Assembly: GCF_017874625.1 (NCBI RefSeq)
Contig: NZ_JAGIKZ010000002.1
Span: 356,016-420,015, forward strand
Direction: 5' to 3'
DNA from: Cytobacillus eiseniae
Lineage (GTDB): Bacteria > Bacillota > Bacilli > Bacillales > Cytobacillaceae
DNA length: 64,000 nucleotides
Below, in pieces: positions 46,435 through 55,710 of this stretch. A model generated the notes under the pieces. That model was not told where the DNA came from, did no database searches, and saw only the letters and a program-made list of their open reading frames with translations. Numbering within the stretch: position 1 is the first letter of the stretch; every line of letters starts with the position of its first letter. A program made the translations under genes and the position numbers.

Positions 46435-48033
46435 ATGAGTAATCTAATACCCATTTCATCTTTGAGAATTGCCTGTATTTTAGATGAATTTTCCTTTGAA
46501 GCATTGAACCCAGATAGTGAGCTTATTCCAATTACCCCAAATAATTGGCAGGAAGTCTTAATAAAAAAACGACCACATTTTCTTTTTGTTGAATCCGCAT
46601 GGAATGGCAATTCTGGTTCCTGGCAGTATAGAATTGCTTCTTATTCGAACTCAAAAGGAAACGAACTAAAAAGTTTAATTAAATGGTGCAATCAGATGAA
46701 GATTCCTACCGTATTTTGGAATAAAGAGGATCCTATTCATTTTGATCGGTTCATAGAAACTGCCAAGCTATTTGACTATGTTTTTACTACTGATGCTAAT
46801 TTAATCAATATTTATAAAAAAAGGGTTCAGCATGAAAGAGTATATCCTTTACTTTTCGCTGCACAGCCTCTGATTCATAACCCAATTAATCAATATCGTC
46901 CGAAGAAAAATGTAAGCTTCGCAGGCACTTATTATGCTAATCGCCACGAAGAACGTGCAAAGGATATGGTGGCCATTTTAGATGCAGCTTTGGAGCATGG
47001 CTTAGAAATTTTTGATCGAAATTATCATTTAAAAGGAAAAGCGAAGCAAGTAAATGAATTTCCTCTCAAATATAGAAAACATATTGTCGGTCATCGGCCA
47101 TACAATAAACTTTTAGAGGAATATAAGAATTATAAAGTATTTCTAAATGTGAATACTGTAAAAAATTCATCAACGATGTTTTCAAGAAGAGTTTTTGAAA
47201 TTGCTGCATCTGGTACACCAATATTAAGTTCGTATGCCAAAGGGATTGAAGTACAAATGGGCAATATTGTTCAGATGGCATCTACTACTCAGGAAGCAAA
47301 GCAAAAGCTAAAAACACTTTTAAATGATAATCATTTACGTATGAAGCTTTCACTAGAAGGGCAAAGACTAGTATTTAGCAAGCATACCTATAAACATCGA
47401 CTGTATGAAGTTGCAACGAGAATAGGCTTAAATGTAAATCCAATTGATAGCAAGGTAATCGTCCTTTCAATGGTTAAAAGCCTAAGTGAATATCAATCAG
47501 TTATTCGATCCTTCAAGAATCAAACCTATGAGACTAAAAGTCTTCTTGTATATGTTCCAGCAGAAAATATTGCAGAAATTAGCAAATATTGCAAAGCCCA
47601 TCATTCGAATGAAAATATAAAATTATTGGACCTATCCAAACTTCAATTATATACAATGGATAAGAATGCTTATTATACGTATTTCTCACCATTACACTAT
47701 TATGGTTCATTTTTCATAACAGATATGGTCCATAGTTTAATGTACAGTGGTGCTGATATTAGTACAAAAGTTTGCTATTTTCAAGCGGAAAATGCAAAAA
47801 TACTCATTCAAGGAAAGCATGAAGAATGTTTAGTGAAAGAGCTTCAATATGATGCGTGTGTAACGAAATATCAGTATGCAGAATTAATCATTCAATATAT
47901 GTTGAATGGAAAAAAAAGGGACTCAAATCAAGCGGATATTTATGCTAGCAATCGATATAACTTTTCGTTTAATGGGAACCTCTCAGAAGCACTATTTCAA
48001 AAGCTTTCTAAAGATCGTTCAATTAATATATGA
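46435..48033 (+). CDS. CgeB-like glycosyltransferase-family protein
   Basis: This 532-residue protein resembles the CgeB group: KRPHFLFVESAWNGNSGSW, then FWNKEDPIHFDRFI, FDYVFTTDANLI, a VSFAGTYYANRH segment and RRVFEIAASGTPILSSYAKG. The final ~170 residues (from about 350) look like a second, glycosyltransferase-2-like or accessory module (ITDMVHSLMYSGADIS). CgeB of B. subtilis affects spore surface polysaccharide in the mother cell. ATG follows GGGAGGG. The cluster context fits a surface glycan, possibly of the spore, but no sporulation promoter was identified. Confidence 0.75.
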   Translation: MSNLIPISSLRIACILDEFSFEALNPDSELIPITPNNWQEVLIKKRPHFLFVESAWNGNSGSWQYRIASYSNSKGNELKSLIKWCNQMKIPTVFWNKEDPIHFDRFIETAKLFDYVFTTDANLINIYKKRVQHERVYPLLFAAQPLIHNPINQYRPKKNVSFAGTYYANRHEERAKDMVAILDAALEHGLEIFDRNYHLKGKAKQVNEFPLKYRKHIVGHRPYNKLLEEYKNYKVFLNVNTVKNSSTMFSRRVFEIAASGTPILSSYAKGIEVQMGNIVQMASTTQEAKQKLKTLLNDNHLRMKLSLEGQRLVFSKHTYKHRLYEVATRIGLNVNPIDSKVIVLSMVKSLSEYQSVIRSFKNQTYETKSLLVYVPAENIAEISKYCKAHHSNENIKLLDLSKLQLYTMDKNAYYTYFSPLHYYGSFFITDMVHSLMYSGADISTKVCYFQAENAKILIQGKHEECLVKELQYDACVTKYQYAELIIQYMLNGKKRDSNQADIYASNRYNFSFNGNLSEALFQKLSKDRSINI

Positions 48034-48045
48034 ATAGGTGATTTT

Positions 48046-48768
48046 ATGAATAAAAGAATTATTATTAATATTAAATTTAATAATTGGGATAGCCAAGAGA
48101 TCGGGGATGAAAGGCTTTCAAAGCAATGGATTGAAGATCGCATGGAAATATTTGTGAAGTTCACCTTGCAAAGCCTTATGCAGCAAACCTCACAAGATTT
48201 TTTAACACTCATTTTATATGAAGATTCAACAGAAGAACTAATAGCAAATACACTACGAAAATATGAGAAGCTTCCAAATAATATAAAATTCATTAAAAAA
48301 ACAGCGTATGTAAAAGAGGTCAATCAGTATATTGATGGCTATCAATACTTTTACCTAACAAGAATAGATTCAGATGATATGTTTCATCAAACCTTTATTG
48401 AACAACTGCATCAATATAAGCCTAAGGCAAGTACGGTCGCATTAATTAATCAGAAAGGCTATATTTATGATTCTGTTTACCATAGGCTTGCGACATGGTA
48501 TTATTTTTCTCCGCCTTTTTATACGTTTATTTATAAAACAAATGAATGGTTGGATGGGAAAAGGTACTCTGTTATAGGTGGCCATAAGAGTGTGATTTCT
48601 TATCCACACGAAATATTAGGAGAAGGAAAATTTGTTGTTGTCGTTCATTCCAACAATATTCATTCCAAGTTTAACAGTCCTTATAAACAAGAGACAATTG
48701 CAGATATGGAGCAAATCAATGAAATTCTAAGCGGTTTTAATAAGAGAGTGATAAGAGCAAATGAATAA
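48046..48768 (+). CDS. Putative rhamnosyltransferase-like glycosyltransferase
   Basis: This 240-residue protein shows a GT-A-like outline: FVKFTLQSLMQQTSQDFLTLILYED, then YFYLTRIDSDDMFHQTFI, in which RIDSDD looks like the metal/nucleotide-sugar DxD motif. It resembles the small 'putative rhamnosyltransferase' family; the donor is not provable. It overlaps the next gene by eight bases and lies 12 bases after the CgeB-like gene, so the three are one transcriptional unit. Confidence 0.65.
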   Translation: MNKRIIINIKFNNWDSQEIGDERLSKQWIEDRMEIFVKFTLQSLMQQTSQDFLTLILYEDSTEELIANTLRKYEKLPNNIKFIKKTAYVKEVNQYIDGYQYFYLTRIDSDDMFHQTFIEQLHQYKPKASTVALINQKGYIYDSVYHRLATWYYFSPPFYTFIYKTNEWLDGKRYSVIGGHKSVISYPHEILGEGKFVVVVHSNNIHSKFNSPYKQETIADMEQINEILSGFNKRVIRANE

Positions 48769-49891
48769 TATACTTGTTTATGCAGATACGGATATGAATA
48801 TAATTGATGGATCCTCCATATGGGTGGTTTCTATTCTAAAAACTTTAGCAGAAGATAGGCAAAATAATATTACTCTCCTCTTGAAAACTCCAATTTTCAA
48901 TCAGACCTTAATCCAATCTGTAGCTATATTTCCTACGATCCAACTAGTTGAATGCTGGGAACAAAAAAATAACGGCAAACACAATTTATTAAACCATACA
49001 AAAAAGTCTTTGTCACCAGCAGATGCTTTAAAAAGGATCAATCACTTGGACACAGAGCATAATTATACAACTATTTTAGTAAGAGGGGCCAATCTTAGTC
49101 CCCTTTTATTAAAGTATAGGAAGATCTTATCAAAGTGTATTATTTATCATTTAGAAAATGGAGAAGGAGATCCTACCATCTACAATCGTGTATTTCCAAG
49201 GGCAAAATATATTGCTTGTCAAACGCATGCAATCAAACAGCAATTAATACAAATGAAAGTTCCACCAGAAAAATTATTTATACTTCCTCCGATGGTTCCT
49301 AATTTTAATAAGAATGAAATCGTAATTAAAAGGAATGGAAAAAAGTTAATTTATTCAGGCAAACTATCTCCCCAATATCATACGCTTAAAATTATACAAG
49401 CCTTCGATCATATTTCTCGTAAATTCCCAGATAGTGAGCTCCTTATTATTGGAGCAAAATATTACAATAAACCTTTTGTGAGTGATTTTCAAGCAAAGGT
49501 AGAGTCAATGATAAGTGAAAATCGGAAAATTCGCTTATTTATGGGACAAACAAGAGAAAGAGCAATGGAACTAATAGCAAAATCAGATGTATGTATTTCC
49601 TGGAGGAATGAAAGTTTAAATGACCATTTAGAACTGTCTACAAAGCTATTAGAATATGGAAGCTTAGGTAAGCCTGTGATTGTAAATCGCACAAAAGTAC
49701 ATGAACAGCTTCTCGGTAAAGATTATCCATTATTTGCTAATTCCTTTGATGAATTTATTCAAAAGGTAACCATTTCATTTACAAATGATGCAATCTATCA
49801 AAAAGCAGCAAATCAAATGATCCTTCTTAGTGAAAATTATACCTTTAAGGAAGTTTATCGTAAAATATGTGCCCATTTTACCGCAGAATAA
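48761..49891 (+). CDS. Glycosyltransferase family 4-like protein
   Basis: This 376-residue GT-B enzyme has IIDGSSIWVVSILKTLAED near the start, YIACQTHAIKQQLI, LFILPPMVPNF, the nucleotide-binding strand KLIYSGKLSPQYHTLKIIQAF and SDVCISWRNESLNDHLELSTKLLEYGSLGKPVIV. The ELSTKLLEY part corresponds to the EX7E donor motif. The start overlaps the previous stop. The substrate is unknown. Confidence 0.82.
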   Translation: MNNILVYADTDMNIIDGSSIWVVSILKTLAEDRQNNITLLLKTPIFNQTLIQSVAIFPTIQLVECWEQKNNGKHNLLNHTKKSLSPADALKRINHLDTEHNYTTILVRGANLSPLLLKYRKILSKCIIYHLENGEGDPTIYNRVFPRAKYIACQTHAIKQQLIQMKVPPEKLFILPPMVPNFNKNEIVIKRNGKKLIYSGKLSPQYHTLKIIQAFDHISRKFPDSELLIIGAKYYNKPFVSDFQAKVESMISENRKIRLFMGQTRERAMELIAKSDVCISWRNESLNDHLELSTKLLEYGSLGKPVIVNRTKVHEQLLGKDYPLFANSFDEFIQKVTISFTNDAIYQKAANQMILLSENYTFKEVYRKICAHFTAE

Positions 49892-50057
49892 CGTAGTGAA
49901 AATGTAGAGGAAACACTTTATGGTGATAGTCAGTTAATAAAAAACTGGGACGACAACAAATTATACAGTATTTCCTGAGAGTGATTAGGTCAGCCAACGG
50001 ATTCGCGGGGGGATCATATTCTCCACGAATGATATTTACTTTATAGGGGGAGAGAAA

Positions 50058-51059
50058 ATGACCCAAAAAAAATTAAACCTTTTATTTGCGGGACAAGATT
50101 TAAAGTTTATGAAAGAAATTATTCATTTCTTTAAGGAAGATAGCCAGTTTATCGTCGAAGTGGATGAATGGTCGGGGCATACGAGGCATGATGAAGGAAA
50201 AAGCCGAAAGCTTTTGAAATGGGCAGATATTATTATTGCCGAATGGTGTCTAGGAAATGCTGTTTGGTATTCAAAACATAAACAGCCACATCAAAAGTTA
50301 TTTATCAGGTTTCACCGTCATGAAATGAACACGACATATCCTGAGCAGCTTCATTTAAGGAATGTTGATAAAATTGTTTTTATCGCGCCAGCCATTAAGA
50401 GCTTGATAGAGAGTCGGCTAGCTCTTCCTAAGGAAAAATCTATTTTAATATACAATGCAGTGCCTGTTAAAAAATTCAATTTACAAAAACAGCCTAATGC
50501 AAATTATCAAATAGGTATGATTGGTTATAGTCCTAAGCTCAAAAGACCTGATCGTGCGTTTGCCCTTTTAAATGAGCTTAAAAAGTACGATGAGCGCTAT
50601 CGTTTACACATAAAAGGAGCACATCCATCTACCTATCCATGGCTATGGAGAAATCCGAGTGAGCGTCAATATTATGACCAATTATTTCATGAGATCAAAA
50701 GTTCAGGACACAATGATTCTTTACTTTTTGAACAGTGGGGTACAGATATTCCAGAATGGCTACAGAAAATTGGCTTTATTCTTTCTGTGAGTGATATAGA
50801 AGGTTCTCATCAAGCAGTTGCAGAAGGAATGGCATCAGGAAGCATTCCGTTTATTACAGGATGGAAGGGTTCAGAAGAAATTTATCCACAAAAATTTATA
50901 AAAAGTAGTCTGGAAGAAATGGCTGCAGGAATAAATGATTATACAAAAAACAGTCAGTTATATTTTGATGAGCAAAGAGCAGTAAAGGAATTTTGTGAGA
51001 ATAATTTTGATTTAGCAGTCATTTATACAAAATGGAGGGAGCTTATAAGTTCGAACTAA
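50058..51059 (+). CDS. Glycosyltransferase (GT-B, GT4-like)
   Basis: This 333-residue protein starts NLLFAGQDLKFMKEIIHFF and has ADIIIAEWCLGNAVW, KIVFIAPAIKSLIE, ILIYNAVPVKKF, IGMIGYSPKLKRPDRAFALLNEL and a C-terminal SVSDIEGSHQAVAEGMASGSIPFI donor site (EGSHQAVAEGMA). ATG follows AGGGGGAGAG. The 166-base gap before it shows nothing else. It continues the glycan cluster and precedes the heparinase-like gene by 21 bases. Confidence 0.82.
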   Translation: MTQKKLNLLFAGQDLKFMKEIIHFFKEDSQFIVEVDEWSGHTRHDEGKSRKLLKWADIIIAEWCLGNAVWYSKHKQPHQKLFIRFHRHEMNTTYPEQLHLRNVDKIVFIAPAIKSLIESRLALPKEKSILIYNAVPVKKFNLQKQPNANYQIGMIGYSPKLKRPDRAFALLNELKKYDERYRLHIKGAHPSTYPWLWRNPSERQYYDQLFHEIKSSGHNDSLLFEQWGTDIPEWLQKIGFILSVSDIEGSHQAVAEGMASGSIPFITGWKGSEEIYPQKFIKSSLEEMAAGINDYTKNSQLYFDEQRAVKEFCENNFDLAVIYTKWRELISSN

Positions 51060-51080
51060 TTATTTTCGAGGAGGAAGACA

Positions 51081-53171
51081 ATGGAAAGTGATATCCGCTA
51101 TGTTGATCTTCAACAGATCGTTGAACAATTAAGCCTAAAGTTTGTTTGGAATCCTGAGGCGTTTCGGATGGAAATTTTAAATGGAAACAGGCTGTTATAT
51201 GTTTACCCATATACTGAGAAAGCAGTCTTGATTACCTTTTCATCAGAAAATAATCTCCTTGCAAAAAAATTAATCAAGAAGTTCGAATTCGTTCCAATCT
51301 TTCAAAACAAACGTCTTATTGTCCCGATCGATTTGATTGATGAACTCATAGGGGTTCGTTTCATTGAGTCTGAGGGAAACACGGGAAAGCTAAAGTTTAA
51401 TCAGAAGCTATATCAATGTAACTTTTTTAATTTAACTAAAACGAAAATAGAAGAATTAAAGAAGAAAATAGTTGAAAAAGTGAGTAGGCTTAATGAAGGA
51501 ATTTCATTGGAAGAGACTGAGAAGTCATTGAAGAGTATGCTTCAGTCGAATAAAGATACAAAGAGTTTAGCTTCATTTTATTCCTCACCATTAAATAAAA
51601 ACTATATTGAAGCAGCAAATGGCTTTTTAGCAGGGATTTATAGTTTCCCTGCTTACGGTGTGTTTTCATACAAAAAAGGAATGGATTGGAAGATCAATCC
51701 ATCATTCACAAAATCGTATATGCATACTTTGCATGGACACTTTTTTTTAATTGATTTAATTAAAGCATTTCAGAAAACATCTGAGGAGAAGTATATCATC
51801 TTTGGTTATAACATCATCAAAGACTGGATAGTTCACAATCCTATAGGCGATCTGTCAAACTTACATGAAATGGCCTGGGCTGATGAAGTAACAGCAAGAA
51901 GATTGATTAATTGGGTTAGGTTTTTTGAAGAAGCACGAAAAATTTTTTCGAAAGATCAAATGCAACTCTTATTTACTCAAATGGTTGCTCATGCAGATTT
52001 GCTTTCAACAAACCTTTTTTATTCGAAAAATACGAATCATGGCATGTTTCAAGATGAAGCATTACTTGTCTTTGCCCATTATTTTAATGAAGTGAAAGGA
52101 AGCCAAATTTATGAGCAAGTCGCAAAACAACGGTTAAGGAGCTATTTCGATACAATTATATCTGATGAAGGAGTTCATCTAGAGCATTCACCTGCTTATC
52201 ATCAGGTTATTGCCAATGCCGTCCAACGGTATAAAACTTATTTCGAGACGAACATGGATGAAAGCAAAGACTACTTTTCTGATTTGTATGATCGGATGGC
52301 TGAATATGCGACCTATATCATTAAGCCAAATGGTAATTGGCCACTTGTCGGAGATACATTTTTAAAGGATCAGCCTTCTGCAAATTTATGGACAAACCAT
52401 CCATATTATCAATATTCCGTTTCACAGGGACAACGTGGGGCTACCCCTCCTGCAGCGGATGCTGTTTTCCCTCAAGCTGGATATGCCATTTTTCGAGACG
52501 ATTGGATAAAGGGACAGGATGCAAGTTTTATATTTTTCAATGCGGCCTATCATACGAATTATCATAAGCATAGTGATGATTTAAGTATTATTATATATGC
52601 CAAACAAGATATTATTATCGATTCAGGTCCAAATGGCTACGATTACTCCGATCCGTTCACACAGTATGCTTATTCATCCTACGCCCATAATACACTTGTA
52701 GTTGATAAAGTGGGACTTCATAGATTGGATAAGAAATATAATGAAGTATTTTTATCAGATTATAAAGTAGGGAAGAAGTATGCTTGTGTTTCAGGCATAA
52801 ACAAACGTTACGAGAATGTAGTGCATAAACGAACACTAGAATATTTCAAAAGTAAAAAGGTAATCAATGTAATCGATGAAATCGATTCATTACAAGCTCA
52901 TTGTTATGAAATTCTCTGGCATATTGCTCCTGGCATTGAGGCGGAAATTAAAAAGGATAAGATCTACTTGAGAAAAGATAAGAAGAAATTAATGGAAATC
53001 GAAATCTCCTCTGCCTCCAATTTTCAAATCAAAAAAAGGATTGGTGAAACAAAGCCAAATATTTTTGGATGGAAATTCGGAAAAATCAAGGAGAAAGAAC
53101 CAATTACTACGATAATTATTGAAGCTAATACTCATATTTGTACCATTCAATCTCGATTTAAAATGTTCTGA
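51081..53171 (+). CDS. Heparinase II/III-like polysaccharide lyase family protein
   Basis: This 696-residue protein has an N-terminal domain (about 1-170) of unrecognised fold and an all-helical toroid (about 180-440) with WAWADEVTARR-like MAWADEVTARRLINWVRF, NHGMFQDEALLVFA and LEHSPAYHQVIANAV. The C-terminal beta domain (about 480-680) has AAYHTNYHKHSDDLSIIIYA, IIDSGPNGYDY and YAHNTLVVD, the Hepar_II_III signature with its His residues. No signal peptide is seen, so it may be cytoplasmic or leave by another route. Glycan clusters often pair such proteins with polymerising enzymes. Confidence 0.85.
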   Translation: MESDIRYVDLQQIVEQLSLKFVWNPEAFRMEILNGNRLLYVYPYTEKAVLITFSSENNLLAKKLIKKFEFVPIFQNKRLIVPIDLIDELIGVRFIESEGNTGKLKFNQKLYQCNFFNLTKTKIEELKKKIVEKVSRLNEGISLEETEKSLKSMLQSNKDTKSLASFYSSPLNKNYIEAANGFLAGIYSFPAYGVFSYKKGMDWKINPSFTKSYMHTLHGHFFLIDLIKAFQKTSEEKYIIFGYNIIKDWIVHNPIGDLSNLHEMAWADEVTARRLINWVRFFEEARKIFSKDQMQLLFTQMVAHADLLSTNLFYSKNTNHGMFQDEALLVFAHYFNEVKGSQIYEQVAKQRLRSYFDTIISDEGVHLEHSPAYHQVIANAVQRYKTYFETNMDESKDYFSDLYDRMAEYATYIIKPNGNWPLVGDTFLKDQPSANLWTNHPYYQYSVSQGQRGATPPAADAVFPQAGYAIFRDDWIKGQDASFIFFNAAYHTNYHKHSDDLSIIIYAKQDIIIDSGPNGYDYSDPFTQYAYSSYAHNTLVVDKVGLHRLDKKYNEVFLSDYKVGKKYACVSGINKRYENVVHKRTLEYFKSKKVINVIDEIDSLQAHCYEILWHIAPGIEAEIKKDKIYLRKDKKKLMEIEISSASNFQIKKRIGETKPNIFGWKFGKIKEKEPITTIIIEANTHICTIQSRFKMF

Positions 53172-53242
53172 TGTAAATGAACAAAACAAAAATTGTTTCA
53201 TAAAATACAATAAATGACAAAACAACAAAGAAGTGAATTTTT

Positions 53243-54151
53243 ATGAAAGTACTTGTAACAGGTGGAGCAGGGTTTATTGGTTCGCATATTGTTGATTTAT
53301 TACTTAAGCAAGGGTTTGAGGTTATTGTAGCGGATAATCTATCAAGCGGCAGTAAAGAATTTCTTCCATCACAGATTAAAATATATGAAGTCGATATCCT
53401 TTCAAAAGAGATGGAGCAAGTTATTTTGCAAGAGCAACCAAATATAATCATTCATCAAGCAGCACAGGTGGATGTAACTAAATCCTTAGCAGATCCTATA
53501 CACGACTTCAAAACGAATGCTTTAGGAACAGTACAGCTATTACATGCTGCACAAAAGGCAGGCGTTCAGAAATTTATTTTCTCCTCCTCTTGTGCGGTTT
53601 ACGGTGACACGAAAGACAATCCGATTAAAGAAACCTTTCCTGTTCAGCCTCTCTCCTTCTACGGCTTGTCAAAATCCCTTTCAGAGCGCTATACTCAATT
53701 ATTTAATGATCTCTATGATGTAAAGTTTACCATTCTTAGGTATGCCAATGTGTATGGTCCAAGACAAAACTCAACAGGAGAAGGCGGCGTTGTCTCTGTT
53801 TTTGCCAATAAGATACTGGCAAATGAAAGCATTACAGTATTCGGTGATGGGGAACAAACACGTGACTTTGTATTTGTGAAGGATGTTGCAACGGCTAATC
53901 TATTGGCTATTCACAATGCAGACAATGAGATTATTAATATTGGCTGTCAATCTAGTGTAAGTATTAACCAATTAATTGAAACAATGAGCAAGGTGCTGAA
54001 TAAAGAAATTACACCGAACTATGCTCAAGAACGAATTGGCGATATTAAGCATAGCAGTTTGCTCATAAATAAGGCGAATAACATATTAAAATGGAATCCC
54101 AAATATTCATTAGAAGATGGATTAATCGAAACGATCGAATATTATCGGTGA
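53243..54151 (+). CDS. NAD-dependent nucleotide-sugar epimerase (GalE-like)
   Basis: This 302-residue extended short-chain dehydrogenase has GGAGFIGSHIVD for NAD, DNLSSG, HQAAQVDVTKS, the catalytic SSCAVYG and YGLSKSLSE (Tyr-x-x-x-Lys), RYANVYGPRQ and FGDGEQTRDFVFVKDV. These fit UDP-glucose/UDP-GlcNAc 4-epimerases. It supplies a sugar donor for the cluster. It converges with the dehydrogenase gene at the shared terminator. Confidence 0.9.
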   Translation: MKVLVTGGAGFIGSHIVDLLLKQGFEVIVADNLSSGSKEFLPSQIKIYEVDILSKEMEQVILQEQPNIIIHQAAQVDVTKSLADPIHDFKTNALGTVQLLHAAQKAGVQKFIFSSSCAVYGDTKDNPIKETFPVQPLSFYGLSKSLSERYTQLFNDLYDVKFTILRYANVYGPRQNSTGEGGVVSVFANKILANESITVFGDGEQTRDFVFVKDVATANLLAIHNADNEIINIGCQSSVSINQLIETMSKVLNKEITPNYAQERIGDIKHSSLLINKANNILKWNPKYSLEDGLIETIEYYR

Positions 54152-54258
54152 ATCATGTTACGATGATCAGGCTTATAAAAACAGAATACTAGCAGTTCAA
54201 ACTATAAGTAGTCATGAAATCGTAAATACTCCATATTTACTATATAATTTTAAAAAAA

Positions 54259-54303
54259 CTATCCCAAAAGTCAATGAAAAATGACTTTTTGGGATAGCTT
54301 TTT
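54259..54303. terminator. Bidirectional terminator
   Basis: A 15-bp perfect stem (CTATCCCAAAAGTCA / TGACTTTTTGGGATAG) with A-rich and T-rich flanks, between convergent genes. Confidence 0.93.
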
Positions 54304-54316
54304 TGTTCCTTATAGA

Positions 54317-55576
54317 TTAATTGAATTCGGTTCCAATTTGCAAACAAGTGAATCCGTTATCTCTTAACAGCTGGTGGTTTAATAGATTTCTAGTGTCAAT
54401 GATTGTTTTTGTATGAAATAGATCTTTTAGTTCGCTAAAATCGATCGATTTATATTCGTTATGATCTGTTAATATCACAAGACAATCGGTATCTTGAATA
54501 GCCTCTTCTAATGTTGCCGAAGTACCTGGAATTGAGGACTTGACATATGGATCATGAATTTTGATGTTGTACCCTCTATTTATTAGTTCAGTTAAAATAA
54601 CTAAAGAGGGACTCTCACGCATATCATCAATATTTCCCTTATAGGATAATCCTAGTATAGTGATAGTAGGGTTACGTAAATGATTAATTGTAGACTCAAT
54701 AATTTTCACCATTCTTTTTGGTGTAGAATCATTAATATTTCTCGCTAATGAAATAAGCTTCGCTTCATCAGGAGATTGTTCAATGAGGAACCAAGGATCG
54801 ACAGCGATACAATGGCCACCAACACCAGGACCAGGCGCGTGAATTTGTACTCGAGGATGGTAGTTTGCTAGTGTGATTGCTTCCCATATATTAATGTTTA
54901 GCTTTTCTCCGATCTCTGCAAGTTCATTAGCAAGAGCTATATTCACATCACGATAGGTATTTTCAATCAATTTCACCATCTCAGCTGTTCTTGCATCTGT
55001 CATATAGATATTTCCTTTGACAAACTTTTTATATAACAAGACAGTTTTTAAACAGGATTCTTCATTAATACCTCCCACAATTCGATCATTCCAAATTAAT
55101 TCTTCAAAAAGTTGACCGGGGAGCACTCGCTCTGGTGAATGTGATACGAACAAGTCCTCACCGATGGCAAGTCCAGATTCTAATAAAATGGGGATTAAGT
55201 GATTGTCGATTGTCATTGGCGGGACAGTAGATTCTAGAATTACTAGATTGCCTTGAGTTAAATAGGGAAGAATCATTCTAGTAGCTTCTTTAACATATGA
55301 TAGATCTGCCTTCTTATCTTTCGTGATTGGGGTAGGAACAGCAAGGATGAATACATCGGCTGCCTGTGGAAGGATTGATACTGTTAACTTTCCGTCATCA
55401 ATCACTTCACTCATTTTTTCCTGTAAACCTGGTTCATTTATATGGGGCTTTTTTTTATTTAAGCTGTCTATTACAGCAGGGTTTATATCCACACCGTGTA
55501 CATCTTGTCCATATTCAGCAAACATTACAGCAGTGGGCAAGCCAATATACCCTAGGCCCATTACACATATTTTCAT
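54317..55576 (-). CDS. UDP-N-acetylmannosamine/UDP-sugar dehydrogenase (WecC-like)
   Basis: This 419-residue enzyme starts MKICVMGLGYIGLPTA (NAD site) and has FILAVPTPI, VILESTVPP, the long middle helix region, and APGPGVGGHCIAVDPWF with the catalytic Cys. GLSYKGNIDDMRESPSL follows. The GGHCIAVDPWF form favours UDP-ManNAc dehydrogenase over UDP-glucose dehydrogenase. It makes a UDP-uronic acid for the surface polymer. ATG at 55576 has AGGTGATGAG; a longer open frame back to 55669 has no good start. Confidence 0.9.
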   Translation of the reverse strand: MKICVMGLGYIGLPTAVMFAEYGQDVHGVDINPAVIDSLNKKKPHINEPGLQEKMSEVIDDGKLTVSILPQAADVFILAVPTPITKDKKADLSYVKEATRMILPYLTQGNLVILESTVPPMTIDNHLIPILLESGLAIGEDLFVSHSPERVLPGQLFEELIWNDRIVGGINEESCLKTVLLYKKFVKGNIYMTDARTAEMVKLIENTYRDVNIALANELAEIGEKLNINIWEAITLANYHPRVQIHAPGPGVGGHCIAVDPWFLIEQSPDEAKLISLARNINDSTPKRMVKIIESTINHLRNPTITILGLSYKGNIDDMRESPSLVILTELINRGYNIKIHDPYVKSSIPGTSATLEEAIQDTDCLVILTDHNEYKSIDFSELKDLFHTKTIIDTRNLLNHQLLRDNGFTCLQIGTEFN

Positions 55577-55710
55577 ATTCTCATCACCTAACATTATTTG
55601 TCTAAAATAATATATGGTCAAGTTCAATGGGGTGTGTGGTTGGTTGTCCCGAAGAATATGAAATTGCATTCAGTTATTTCTATTCTTGGTTTAAATGAGA
55701 AGAGTTAGGT